From Telluria mixta (GTDB lineage Bacteria; Pseudomonadota; Gammaproteobacteria; Burkholderiales; Burkholderiaceae_D), in assembly GCF_029223865.1 (NCBI RefSeq), contig NZ_CP119520.1, positions 1,674,001-1,738,000 on the forward strand: a stretch of 64,000 nt of DNA, written 5' to 3'. Below, piece after piece: positions 17,460 to 25,870 of this stretch (the first letter of the stretch is position 1; every line of letters starts with the position of its first letter). The notes beneath the pieces are model-generated. The model saw nothing but the letters and a program-made list of their open reading frames with translations, did no database searches and had not been told where the DNA came from. A program made the translations under genes and the position numbers.

Positions 17460-20135
17460 TCAACCTTCCGTGACCGGCTTCCTTTCGGCCTTTGCTGCCA
17501 GGATCTGCGCCAGCTTGCCGATTTCGACCGGCTTGACGAGGTGGTGATCGAAGCCAGCCTGGCGCGACAGCTCGCGGTCGCGCTGCTGGCCGTAGCCCGT
17601 GAGCGCGACGTAGACCGCATGCGCATGACGCGCGTCGCGGCGCAGGCGGCGCGCCAGTTCGTAGCCCGTCATGTCGGGCAGGCCGATGTCGAGGATGAAG
17701 ACTTCGGTGGCGGGGTCGGCATGCGCCAGCGTGCCGGCCGCGTCCTCGTGGACGTACACCGTGTGGCCATGCGCGCGCAGCAGCACCGCGAGCGACTGGC
17801 CGGCGTCGCCGTTGTCGTCGACGATGGTGACCGTGAGCGGCCGCGCGGCCCCGCTGCCCTCGCCCGCGCGTACGACCTGCCCCACCTCGGCCTGCGCGAG
17901 CGGAAGGGTGACGGTCATCGTCGTGCCCTGCTGCAGCCCGGCGCTGTGCGCGGCCACCTGGCCGTTGTGCATGCGGACGATGCTTTTCACGAGCGCGAGG
18001 CCGATCCCGAGGCCGCCCTGCGAACGGTCCGGCGCGCGATCGGCCTGCGTGAACAGGTCGAACACGTGCGGCAGCAGTTGCGCGTCGATGCCGGTGCCGT
18101 TGTCGCGCACCGCGACCTGCGCCGCGCCGTCGTCGAGGGTGACGACCAGGGCGATGCGCCCGCCCGGCGGCGTGTACTTGGCCGAGTTGTTGAGCAGGTT
18201 GACGAGCACCTGGATCAGGCGCGTACGGTCGCCTTCGACGGGCACCGGCACATCCGGCAGCTCCACCGTGAGGCCGTGCTGACGCTCCTCGATGTGCGGG
18301 CGCGCCTGCTCCACGGCCGCCATCGCGACCTTGTTCAGGTCGAGGATCTCGTTCTCCAGTTTCACGAGGCCGCGGGTAACGCGCGAGACGTCCAGCAGGT
18401 CGTCGACGAGCTCCGTCATGTGGCGCACCTGGCGCGAGATGATGTTGCTGGCTTTCAGGCGCAGCCCTTCGTTCACTTCGGGCAGGCGCAGGAGCTGGGC
18501 CGCGCTCGTGATCGGCGCCAGCGGGTTACGGAGTTCGTGCGCCAGCATCGCGAGGAACTCGTCCTTCATCTTGTTGTGGCGCTCGGCCTCGGCGCGCGCC
18601 GCGCGCTCGCTGGCCAGCAGCTGCTCGCGCTCCTCGGCCGCGCGCTGCGCCATGTCGTACAGGCGCGCGTTGTCGATCGCGATCGCGGCCTGCACGGCAA
18701 AGGCGCCGATCAGCTCTTCGCTGCGTTCGCTGAACATCGCACGTTGCGAGTGGCCGAAGAACAGGCCGCCGATCACCTCGCCCGAGCGCGACACGACGGA
18801 CGCGGCGAGATAGCTCACGACGGGCAGGTGCCCCGGCGGCATGCCGTGGTGCGGCGCCGACTGGCCATAGCGCGGGTCGTGGCGGATGTCGTCGCTGCGG
18901 ATCGGCGCGCTGCCATGGAACGTCGGCCCGAACACGGCGGTGGCGCGCGGCATGCCCAGGCGTTCGAATGCGACGCGCGGCGCGCCGGACAGCGCGTACA
19001 ACGAATACGCATCGCCGTTGTCGTCCTTGCCGTTGTAAAAGAACGCGCCGAATTCCGCGCCGACGAGTTGCGTGGCGGCGTCCGTGATGGCCTGCATCAG
19101 CGGTTCGAGGGCGATGGTCGATGCCAGCGTCTCGGTCGCGCCCTTCATCAGTTCCAGCACGCGCGTCTCTTCGCGCAGCGCTTCCTCGGCGCGGATGCGG
19201 CGCAGCGCTTCCCAGGTGCGGCGCGCGGCGTCTTCCAGCAGGCGGACCTCGTCCGCGATGCGGCCCGCGTCGAGCGGCGCATGCAGCGCCAGCACGGCCG
19301 CCAGGCGGTCGCCGTCCATCAGCGGCACCGCAATGCCGGCCTTCTCACCGGCCGCGCCATCCTCCGACCATACGGTCTCGCCCGCGCTCAGGCGTTCCGG
19401 CACGCCGGGTGCCAGCTGCGCCAGCGGCACGGTGCGTCCGGACTGCGGCGTGCGTTCGCCGCCATCCCACTGTTCCAGGATCACGGCCTCGGCGTCGCCC
19501 GGCCGCGTCTCGGCGTAGGTGACGGTGGCGTCGGTCACGTACGCGCCGACCTGGCCCAGCGCGGCCCGCAGCAGCGGACCGGACGACGTCTCGCGGCGCA
19601 GGATGTCGGCCAGTTCGAGCTGGAAGGCGCGGCGGCGTTCGGCCAGCACCGTTTCCGTCGTCTCGACGAAGGTCACGAGCACGCCTTCGGGGCGGCCATC
19701 GTCGCCATACACGGGGCTGTACGAATAGGCGAAGTGGCAGGTCTCGAAATAGCCGTAGCGGTTGATCGTCAATGCGAGATCGCTCGAGCCGACGGGCTCG
19801 CCCTGCAGGACGCGCGCCCACATCGGGCCGATGACCGGCCAGATCTCCGGCCAGGTCACACGGGCGTCGCCGCCCAGCGCTCCGTCTTTCTTGGCGCCGA
19901 GGATGGGCACGTAGGCGTCGTTGAAGAATTGCGTGTACGCGTCGCCCCAGGCCAGGTACATCGGCAGCTGGCAATCGAGCAGCGTGCGGACGGCGAGTTT
20001 CAGGCTGAACGGCCAATGTGCGACGGGGCCGACGGGCGTCGTCTCCCACGGATGGCGCCGCATCTGCAATTCCATGTCGCTCGGCTTTCGGGCGGATGTG
20101 TCATCCAGGGAAACGAGGTCGAAAGGCCAGGGCAT
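17460..20135 (-). CDS. Hybrid sensor histidine kinase / response regulator
   Basis: 891 residues from ATG 20135; TTG at 20156 would add seven residues. No membrane helices are seen, so it is soluble. Order: a PAS-like input (RRHPWETTPVGPVAHWP to about 170), two GAF-like domains (about 180-340 and 345-520), HisKA with the phospho-acceptor His in LAHELRNPLAPI at about 560, HATPase with NNSAKYTPPGG, DNGTGID and GGLGIGLALVKSIV, and a C-terminal receiver (about 765-885) with Asp in VFILDIGLPDMTGYE and Lys in HLVKPVE. The protein autophosphorylates and relays to its own receiver; the final output protein is not encoded alongside. The adjacent LuxR-type gene is a plausible partner. Domain limits are approximate. 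Confidence 0.92.
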   Translation of the reverse strand: MPWPFDLVSLDDTSARKPSDMELQMRRHPWETTPVGPVAHWPFSLKLAVRTLLDCQLPMYLAWGDAYTQFFNDAYVPILGAKKDGALGGDARVTWPEIWPVIGPMWARVLQGEPVGSSDLALTINRYGYFETCHFAYSYSPVYGDDGRPEGVLVTFVETTETVLAERRRAFQLELADILRRETSSGPLLRAALGQVGAYVTDATVTYAETRPGDAEAVILEQWDGGERTPQSGRTVPLAQLAPGVPERLSAGETVWSEDGAAGEKAGIAVPLMDGDRLAAVLALHAPLDAGRIADEVRLLEDAARRTWEALRRIRAEEALREETRVLELMKGATETLASTIALEPLMQAITDAATQLVGAEFGAFFYNGKDDNGDAYSLYALSGAPRVAFERLGMPRATAVFGPTFHGSAPIRSDDIRHDPRYGQSAPHHGMPPGHLPVVSYLAASVVSRSGEVIGGLFFGHSQRAMFSERSEELIGAFAVQAAIAIDNARLYDMAQRAAEEREQLLASERAARAEAERHNKMKDEFLAMLAHELRNPLAPITSAAQLLRLPEVNEGLRLKASNIISRQVRHMTELVDDLLDVSRVTRGLVKLENEILDLNKVAMAAVEQARPHIEERQHGLTVELPDVPVPVEGDRTRLIQVLVNLLNNSAKYTPPGGRIALVVTLDDGAAQVAVRDNGTGIDAQLLPHVFDLFTQADRAPDRSQGGLGIGLALVKSIVRMHNGQVAAHSAGLQQGTTMTVTLPLAQAEVGQVVRAGEGSGAARPLTVTIVDDNGDAGQSLAVLLRAHGHTVYVHEDAAGTLAHADPATEVFILDIGLPDMTGYELARRLRRDARHAHAVYVALTGYGQQRDRELSRQAGFDHHLVKPVEIGKLAQILAAKAERKPVTEG

Positions 20136-20246
20136 ATCGTGGGTGGTCGAAGGCAAGCCGGAGCGGCTCAGCTACCCATCATAGCAGGCGGCGCGAGCCC
20201 AACGCGACCATATCTTGAAATATTGTAACAAAGAGATGGGAAAATG

Positions 20247-20807
20247 TTACGTATCCCGTTCGATCCGTGCGAGCAGACGCCGGCCCGCACCGACGATCCT
20301 CGGGCCCGGGTCCATCTGCGCCCGCACGATCATGCCCTCCACGCACAGCAGCACCTCTTCCGCCACCTGGTCCGGTGACGCCAGCCCCAGCCGTGTGGCC
20401 ACGTCGCCGAGATAGCGCTCCAGGTCGCGCTTGTGGCGCACGGCCTGCTCCCGGTGGCGGGGATCGTCCGTCGCCCCCGTCTCCGCGACGGCATTGATGA
20501 ACGCGCAGCCCCGGAAGTCCTCTTGCGCGAACCACTCGCCCAGCACGTCGGCCACGGCGGCGAGCCCTTCCCCGCGCGCGAGCCTCGCGTCGACGGCGGC
20601 CGTGAACCACGACGTCCAGTAGTCGTGGCGCCAGTCGAGGAAGGCGGCGATCAAATCGTCTTTCGATGGGAAATGACGGTACAGCGACATCTTCGCCACG
20701 CCGGATTCCGCGACGATCCGGTCGATGCCGGTTGCACGGAAACCGTCGCGGTAGAACAGGCGCTTTGCCGTGTCGAGGATGCGGTCGCGGGCGGAGGGTT
20801 GGGCCAT
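20247..20807 (-). CDS. TetR/AcrR family transcriptional repressor
   Basis: 186 residues. The N-terminal TetR helix-turn-helix is clear ([24 protein letters not shown] then [19 protein letters not shown]); the C-terminal ligand and dimerisation region is of the TetR_C type seen in regulators near small oxidoreductase or ketosteroid-isomerase-like genes. It is divergently transcribed from the DUF1348 gene, and the shared 141-base region holds two copies of a 20-base imperfect palindrome, probably its operators. Self-repression and repression of the DUF1348 gene are therefore likely; the inducer is unknown. Confidence 0.93.
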   Translation of the reverse strand: MAQPSARDRILDTAKRLFYRDGFRATGIDRIVAESGVAKMSLYRHFPSKDDLIAAFLDWRHDYWTSWFTAAVDARLARGEGLAAVADVLGEWFAQEDFRGCAFINAVAETGATDDPRHREQAVRHKRDLERYLGDVATRLGLASPDQVAEEVLLCVEGMIVRAQMDPGPRIVGAGRRLLARIERDT

Positions 20808-20846
20808 GGTCGTCGGATCAGGGTGGAGTGCGGGACTCCAGTATAT

Positions 20847-20866
20847 GATACAGACCTGTCTACATC
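20847..20866. promoter_or_regulatory. Putative TetR operator, copy 1
   Basis: GATACAGACCTGTCTACATC has dyad symmetry (GAT..AGAC..GTCT..ATC) and lies 40 bases upstream of the tetR start codon. Confidence 0.65.
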
Positions 20867-20909
20867 AACTAGCTGGATGGATGGGCCGTATCACGCCGGT
20901 TTCGCTTAC

Positions 20910-20929
20910 GATACAGACCTGTCTACCTC
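20910..20929. promoter_or_regulatory. Putative TetR operator, copy 2
   Basis: GATACAGACCTGTCTACCTC, nearly identical to copy 1 and exactly 63 bases away (six helical turns). It ends 19 bases before the DUF1348 start, where bound repressor would block transcription or initiation. Confidence 0.65.
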
Positions 20930-20948
20930 ACTTACACAAGGAGTGCTC

Positions 20949-21425
20949 ATGTCCACGATCGAATCCCGTCCACCTCTTCCCCCGTTCACGCGTGAAACGG
21001 CCATCCAGAAAGTCCGCCTGGCGGAAGATGGCTGGAACAGCCGCAGCCCGGAAAAAGTCGCGCTGGCGTACACGCCGGACAGCTACTGGCGCAACCGCGC
21101 CGAATTCGTCACCGGCCGCGAGCAGATCGTCCAGTTCCTGGACCGCAAATGGAAGAAGGAACTGGACTACCGCCTGATCAAGGAGTTGTGGGCCGTGGAG
21201 GGCAACCGCATCGCCGTGCGCTATGCCTACGAATGGCACGACGATTCCGGCAACTGGTTCCGCACGTTCGGCAACGAGAACTGGGAATTCGACGAGAACG
21301 GCCTCATGCAGCGGCGCTATGCCTGCCTGAACGACATGCCGATCCAGGCAGCCGACCGCAAGTTTCACTGGCCGCTGGGCCGGCGGCCGATTGACCACCC
21401 CGGGTTGTCGGACCTGGGGTTGTAA
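20949..21425 (+). CDS. DUF1348 / SnoaL-like (NTF2 fold) protein
   Basis: 158 residues, no signal peptide. The sequence fits the DUF1348 family of NTF2-like proteins: [58 protein letters not shown] and a final HWPLGRRP. Members are small cone-shaped proteins often placed next to TetR regulators; the biochemical role is not established. It is divergent from tetR and probably repressed by it through the duplicated operator. The ATG at 20949 follows GGAG at -9; the frame is open far upstream but only through the operators and the tetR gene. Confidence 0.88.
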   Translation: MSTIESRPPLPPFTRETAIQKVRLAEDGWNSRSPEKVALAYTPDSYWRNRAEFVTGREQIVQFLDRKWKKELDYRLIKELWAVEGNRIAVRYAYEWHDDSGNWFRTFGNENWEFDENGLMQRRYACLNDMPIQAADRKFHWPLGRRPIDHPGLSDLGL

Positions 21426-21428
21426 GTC

Positions 21429-21959
21429 TTACTGGATGACGCCGCAGGCGATGCGGTCGCCGCCACCGCCCAGCGGCTTCGGCTGGTCAGCGAAATTGTC
21501 GCCGCCGGCGTGGATCATCAGGGCCTTGCCCTTCACTTCGGACAGTTTCGTCAAACGCGGCGCGGTCACGGCCGTGCTGGCGCCACCGTTGTCCGCGACG
21601 ACGAGCGGCGGCAGGTCGCCCAGGTGGCCGTCGCCGGACGGGCCGCCATGGTGCTTGGCACCGGTCGGATCGAAGTGACCGCCGGCAGCGCCGGCCGGGA
21701 CCTTCTTGCCATCCTTCTCGTTCGTGCCGCAGCTGCCCGTCTCGTGCACATGGTAGCCGTGGGATCCCGGCGGCAGGTTCGTCAGGTTGGGCGTGAACAC
21801 GAGCCCGCTCTTGGATTCGGTAATGGTCACGACGCCGATCGGTTTGCCGGTGCCGTCGGGGCCGACGAGCGTCATCGACGCTTGCAGCTGGTCGGCGGCG
21901 TGGGCGCCGGCGGCCGCGGTCAGCGCGCATGCGAGCGCGATGAGCGATTTGATGGTCAT
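21429..21959 (-). CDS. sodC: Superoxide dismutase [Cu-Zn], periplasmic
   Basis: 176 residues with a signal peptide (SLIALACALTAAAGAHA); AAGGAGA lies six bases before the ATG. It converts superoxide to hydrogen peroxide and oxygen in the periplasm. Copper and zinc ligands are all visible: HGYHVHETGSCG (two Cu His plus the disulfide Cys), GGHFDPTGAKHHGG (bridging and Zn His), DGHLGD with the Zn Asp region, and MIHAGGDNF. The second disulfide Cys is in ACGVIQ and the active-site Arg in GDRIACG. It converges with the DUF1348 gene, leaving only three bases between stop codons. Confidence 0.97.
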   Translation of the reverse strand: MTIKSLIALACALTAAAGAHAADQLQASMTLVGPDGTGKPIGVVTITESKSGLVFTPNLTNLPPGSHGYHVHETGSCGTNEKDGKKVPAGAAGGHFDPTGAKHHGGPSGDGHLGDLPPLVVADNGGASTAVTAPRLTKLSEVKGKALMIHAGGDNFADQPKPLGGGGDRIACGVIQ

Positions 21960-22090
21960 ACAGTCTCCTTTCAGGTTGAGAATGTGTCGCGGGAATAGTG
22001 TATTCGATAACTAGCTGAGTTGACGCAACGGATACCGTGGGCCGGGCAGGAACAATGGCGGGTCGGCGCAACGCCGACCGAGGAGACATC

Positions 22091-22390
22091 ATGCCCGAAC
22101 CCGACGACAACCCACTCGCAGACATCCGCCAGCACATCATCGACATCCACCCGGAACTGGCCTGCGACGCCAGCCTGCCTGACCGCCTTGAGCGCGCCTA
22201 TGCGCATGCCGTGGTCCTGGGATTCACGGACGTCGATGCCATCGGCCGCTTCCTCCGCTACGAAGCGACGGCCCCGAATTTTTATCGCCAGCCCGCGATC
22301 GACGCCTGGCTCAGGCGGCCCGGCCAGCCGGTCGAGCAGCGGTTCGCGGATGTGCTCATGCGGGTGAAGTCGGGCTTCAGGCGGGATTGA
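22091..22390 (+). CDS. Small hypothetical protein (99 aa)
   Basis: 99 residues beginning at ATG 22091, with AGGAGA five bases upstream, so translation is likely. It is acidic at the start and helical throughout (LADIRQHIIDIHPEL, LPDRLERAYAHAVVLGF, DVDAIGRFLRYEATAPNFY), with no signal peptide or membrane segment. I do not recognise the family. Its 3' end overlaps that of the convergent isochorismatase-like gene by 14 bases. It stands alone between sodC and that gene. Confidence 0.65.
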   Translation: MPEPDDNPLADIRQHIIDIHPELACDASLPDRLERAYAHAVVLGFTDVDAIGRFLRYEATAPNFYRQPAIDAWLRRPGQPVEQRFADVLMRVKSGFRRD

Positions 22391-22925
22391 GGGCGAGGAC
22401 GTCGGCAGTGGTGCGCACCTCTGCATACTCGCCATGCAGGTTCGCCAGCGCCATCAGATGGACGTCTTCCGCGCTGCGCAAGGTACCGCCGAAATCCCTC
22501 TTCTCGAAGGTAAAGCAGGCATCCGCCACGACGACCGTCGCAAACCCGAGATTGCCGGCCGTGCGCGCCGTCGCCTCGACCGAATTGTTCGTGCTCACGC
22601 CGGCGATGACGACGTCGCGGATGCCGCGCGCGTGCAGCCACCGCTCGAGCCCCGTGTTGACGAAGGCATCCGGCACGTTCTTTTCGACGACGTGTTCATG
22701 CGGCAGCGGAGCGAACGCTTCCTGGAACTCGGCGCCGCTCTGGCCGGGCGCGAACACCGACGTCGGCGAGCGGCTGATGTGGCGGACGAGGACGACGGGC
22801 TCTCCCCGCTCCCGCCACGCGGCCAGCAGGCGGGCGAGGTTGGCTTCCGCCTGCGGGTTGTTCCGGGGCGGCAGGGTCGGGCTCCGCATACCTTTTTGCA
22901 TGTCGATGATGAGTAGTGCGGTCAT
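22377..22925 (-). CDS. Isochorismatase-like (cysteine hydrolase) family protein
   Basis: 182 residues of the isochorismatase-like hydrolase fold. The catalytic Asp (LIIDMQKGM) and Lys (VVEKNVPDAF) are present, but at the place of the nucleophilic Cys the motif reads GVSTNNSVEAT, so Ser replaces Cys. Relatives without Cys exist in the superfamily (for example true isochorismatases), so this may hydrolyse a vinyl ether or amide by another route or be inactive. The ATG overlaps the stop of the upstream LysR gene (ATGA), indicating co-translation. Confidence 0.88.
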   Translation of the reverse strand: MTALLIIDMQKGMRSPTLPPRNNPQAEANLARLLAAWRERGEPVVLVRHISRSPTSVFAPGQSGAEFQEAFAPLPHEHVVEKNVPDAFVNTGLERWLHARGIRDVVIAGVSTNNSVEATARTAGNLGFATVVVADACFTFEKRDFGGTLRSAEDVHLMALANLHGEYAEVRTTADVLALNPA

Positions 22926-23815
22926 GGGGTCGGCTCTCCGAAATGTTCGACGACGAAATCAATAAAACTGCGCAGTTTGGGCGAGCGATACCGGTCCGGC
23001 AGGTAGACGATGTGCATCGGCCGCTCCGGCAATCCGTACTCGGGAAACAGCTGGACGAGCCGCCCTGCCCGCACGTCGGCCTCGAGCAGGATCGTCGGCT
23101 GCAGCACGATGCCGAGCCCCTGCAGCGCCGCGGTGCGCAAGGCCTGCCCGTTGTTGATTTTCACGCGTCCGGTGACGGGCACCTGGCAGACGTCGTGATC
23201 GTGCTGGAAGCGCCACTGGTTGATGCTGGCGGCGCCGAATGCGAGGCAGTCGTGACTGGCCAGGTCGGCCGGCGTCGCCGGCATACCGCGCCGCGCAAGG
23301 TAGTCGGGCGACGCGCACAGCATCAGCCGGTACGGCGCCAGCGGCCGGGCGACGACGTTCGCATCCGGCGGCAATTGGCCGACGCGGATGATGGCTTCGT
23401 AGCCGTCTTCCATCAGGTCGACGAAGCGATCGGAAATATCCAGTTCGACATCCACTTGCGGATAGCGCGCCAGGTAATCGGACAGCACCGGCGCCAGCGC
23501 CTCCGTGCCGAACGTGACGGGCGCGCTGACGCGTAACGTGCCCGCGGGCGCGAGGCGCATCGTGTGCGCCTGGGCATCCGTCTCGGCCACGAGCCGCAGG
23601 ATCTCCTTGCAGCGCGCGTAATACGCCTCGCCGAACGCCGTCACGTGCTGGCGCCGCGTCGTGCGGTGCATCAGCTGCATGCCGAGCCGCTGCTCGAGCG
23701 CGCGCACGTGGTTGCCGGCCATCGTCGCCGACATGCCGCACGCGTCCGCCGCCGCGCTCAGGCTGCCCTTCTCGACGGTGAGCACGTAGACCTTCATGCT
23801 GTCCAGCAGATCCAT
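22922..23815 (-). CDS. LysR-type transcriptional regulator
   Basis: 297 residues from ATG 23815, which has AGGA seven bases upstream (a TTG two codons earlier is possible). The N-terminal winged helix-turn-helix is typical (MKVYVLTVEKGSLSAAADACGMS, then VRALEQRLGMQLMHRTTRR), followed by a two-lobed effector domain (RVSAPVTFGTEALAPVLSDYL). It is transcribed away from the quinone reductase gene with a 96-base shared region and in the same direction as the hydrolase, with a four-base overlap. It most likely controls the reductase and itself; the effector is unknown. Confidence 0.94.
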   Translation of the reverse strand: MDLLDSMKVYVLTVEKGSLSAAADACGMSATMAGNHVRALEQRLGMQLMHRTTRRQHVTAFGEAYYARCKEILRLVAETDAQAHTMRLAPAGTLRVSAPVTFGTEALAPVLSDYLARYPQVDVELDISDRFVDLMEDGYEAIIRVGQLPPDANVVARPLAPYRLMLCASPDYLARRGMPATPADLASHDCLAFGAASINQWRFQHDHDVCQVPVTGRVKINNGQALRTAALQGLGIVLQPTILLEADVRAGRLVQLFPEYGLPERPMHIVYLPDRYRSPKLRSFIDFVVEHFGEPTP

Positions 23816-23911
23816 TCGCAAGTCCTGGTTGGAAATGTTGCAAGAAAAGCCGAGTTTATCGTCTTTCCGTTGGCAATCACACTGGGCGTCTCATTTCAAA
23901 GGAGCCAACCC

Positions 23912-24916
23912 ATGTACGCCATCCAGCTTGTCGAACCTTCGTTGACCGCTTTCCGCCGCACGTCGTTGCCCGATCCGCAGCCGGCCGCCGGCGAAGTCCT
24001 CATCCGCCTGCGCGCGGCTGCGCTGAACTACATCGATGTCGCCGTGGCAACGGGACGCTTCCCAGGCGCGACCTGGCCGCTGGTGCCCGTCGCCGACGGT
24101 GCCGGAGAGATCGTTGCGCTGGGCGCGGACGTGACCGGCATCGCGCTTGGCGATCGGGTGGTCCCGCACTTCATGCCGGACTGGCTCGACGGACCCATGC
24201 GCCCGGAACGGATCGCGGCCATGCGCGGTATCACGCTGCCCGGGTCGCTGTCGGAATACGTGGCCGTGCCGGCGAAGAGCGTCGTGCGGCTGCCGGAGCA
24301 CCTCGATTTCGTCCAGGGCGCGACCTTGCCGATCGCGGCGACGACGGCGTGGAATGCGGTGCGCTCGGCGTCCGTGCGGCCCGGTTCCACGGTCGTCATC
24401 CTGGGAACCGGCGGCGTGAGCCTGTTCGCGCTGCAGTTCGCCAAGGCGAGCGGGGCGACCGTCATCCTTGTCTCGTCATCCGATGCGAAACTGGAGCGTG
24501 GCCGTGCGCTCGGCGCCGATCACCTCGTGAATTATCGTGCGACGCCCGACTGGGACCGGATCGTGCTCGAGACGACGAACGGCCGCGGCGCCGACCTCGT
24601 CGTCGAGACGGTCGGCGACGCCACGTTCGAGCGCTCGCTGCACGCGGCGGCCATGGGCGGCACAGTGTTCACGGTCGGCTTCCTGTCGGGCGCGACGACG
24701 TCGGTCAACCTGTTTTCCATCATCGGCAAGGCATTGCGCGTGGTGGGCAACAGCACGGGATCGGTGGCGGACCTGGCGGAAGCGGTGCGGGCCATCGAGG
24801 CCAACCGCATCGTGCCGGTGGTCGACCGCACCGTCGGCATCGACGAGGTGGCCGGGGCCTACGACATGCTGGCAAGCGGCGCCCACATCGGAAAAATCGG
24901 AATAGCGCATCTCTGA
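23912..24916 (+). CDS. Zinc-type alcohol dehydrogenase / NADPH:quinone reductase family (MDR)
   Basis: 334 residues; AAAGGAG is placed seven bases before the ATG. The medium-chain dehydrogenase fold is clear: a GroES-like N-terminal domain (GEVLIRLRAAALNYIDV, GDRVVPHF) and a Rossmann domain with VVILGTGGVSLFALQFAKASGA, which binds NADPH. The usual catalytic Cys/His zinc ligands and the structural four-Cys loop are missing, which places it with quinone reductase/enoyl reductase-like members rather than true zinc alcohol dehydrogenases. It is divergent from lysR and probably LysR-regulated. The substrate is not predictable. Confidence 0.9.
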   Translation: MYAIQLVEPSLTAFRRTSLPDPQPAAGEVLIRLRAAALNYIDVAVATGRFPGATWPLVPVADGAGEIVALGADVTGIALGDRVVPHFMPDWLDGPMRPERIAAMRGITLPGSLSEYVAVPAKSVVRLPEHLDFVQGATLPIAATTAWNAVRSASVRPGSTVVILGTGGVSLFALQFAKASGATVILVSSSDAKLERGRALGADHLVNYRATPDWDRIVLETTNGRGADLVVETVGDATFERSLHAAAMGGTVFTVGFLSGATTSVNLFSIIGKALRVVGNSTGSVADLAEAVRAIEANRIVPVVDRTVGIDEVAGAYDMLASGAHIGKIGIAHL

Positions 24917-25004
24917 TGATGCTCATGGGCCGGGCTCGTCCGCTCGATACACTGCACTGATCATTATTGCTTTATTTATAACTTTTAAGCAATGAAGGTT
25001 GCAG

Positions 25005-25424
25005 ATGATCAGCATTGCCCGCCACTTCATGTGTTTGGCCCTGGCTGCCGCGTATTCGCTCGCCTGTGCCGCTGCCCAGCCAGGGCGCGACCCCGATCCG
25101 GGAGGTTGGGGCATCGTGACGAGCCAGCCCATCACGGTGGCGGGTCATGAATTCTGCCGGTACTTCATCACGGCCTGGCTCGACAAGCCCGGCAGCGACC
25201 GCTACACGATCGCCATTCGCGAGCGCCCGTCGGCGCGCTGGGGCACGCAGGTGTGGGTCGAATATGGCCCGCGCCGGGTGCTCCAGGTCCAATTGCCCCC
25301 CACGCGCACGGCGTTGAAGGCGCTGGGCGATAACGCCGCCGAGAGCGCCTACCAGGCCGTCCTGGACGCCGAGCGCCAACGCACGCTCATCCTCGACGCC
25401 GACCTCGCACCCGACGAATTCTGA
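25005..25424 (+). CDS. csgE: Curli assembly/transport component CsgE
   Basis: 139 residues from ATG 25005, which has GAAGG six bases upstream; a signal peptide ends near ACAAAQ. CsgE is a periplasmic factor that caps the CsgG channel and directs curlin subunits to it. The family signatures are present: GIVTSQPITVAGHEFCRYF, the near-invariant RERPSARWG, and the C-terminal DLAPDEF that closely matches the enterobacterial LAHDEF end. It is the first gene of a csgE-F-G-B-A operon; the 88-base upstream gap is AT-rich and may hold the promoter, but no csgD is seen. Confidence 0.93.
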   Translation: MISIARHFMCLALAAAYSLACAAAQPGRDPDPGGWGIVTSQPITVAGHEFCRYFITAWLDKPGSDRYTIAIRERPSARWGTQVWVEYGPRRVLQVQLPPTRTALKALGDNAAESAYQAVLDAERQRTLILDADLAPDEF

Positions 25425-25444
25425 CCCGCATGAAGGAGTGAGCC

Positions 25445-25870
25445 ATGTCCCACCGACTGTCCCTGCCTGTCGCCTGCAGCCTCGTGTTCTGGGGCGCCGC
25501 CGCGTGCGCTTCCGAACTGGTCTACGTGCCGGTCAACCCGAATTTCGGCGGCGCGCCCTCCAATGGGCCGGGCCTGCTCGGTGCGGCGTCGGCGACCAAC
25601 AAGCATGGCCTGACTGGCCTCGGCGGGTCGTCGCCGCTGAACCAGTCACCCCTCCAGCAGTTCAACCAGACACTCGAACGCATGATGCTGAGCCAGTTCG
25701 CGTCCGCCGCGACGTCGAAGCTGATGGGATCGGACGGCAAGCTGTTACCGGGGACATTTTCGACCGAGAACTTCGTCATCACGGTGACCGACCTGGGCGG
25801 CGGCCTGCTGCGCGTGACCACGACGGACAAGACGACCGGCGCCGTTACCTCGTTCGAGGTGGGGCAATGA
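25445..25870 (+). CDS. csgF: Curli assembly component CsgF
   Basis: 141 residues; AAGGAG lies seven bases before the ATG. A signal peptide (to about residue 23, CAS) precedes the CsgF start ELVYVPVNPNFGGAPSNGP; the NPNFGG motif is the segment that plugs the CsgG pore in the known complex. The rest (LQQFNQTLERMMLSQF, TDKTTGAVTSFEV) matches the family. CsgF sits at the cell surface and tethers the nucleator CsgB to the secretion channel. Its stop overlaps the csgG start (ATGA). Confidence 0.95.
   Translation: MSHRLSLPVACSLVFWGAAACASELVYVPVNPNFGGAPSNGPGLLGAASATNKHGLTGLGGSSPLNQSPLQQFNQTLERMMLSQFASAATSKLMGSDGKLLPGTFSTENFVITVTDLGGGLLRVTTTDKTTGAVTSFEVGQ

Noticed and set aside
20433..20948. Upstream extension of the DUF1348 frame through the operator region and tetR
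   Set aside because: It would read through both operators and antisense to tetR; ATG 20949 matches the family start.
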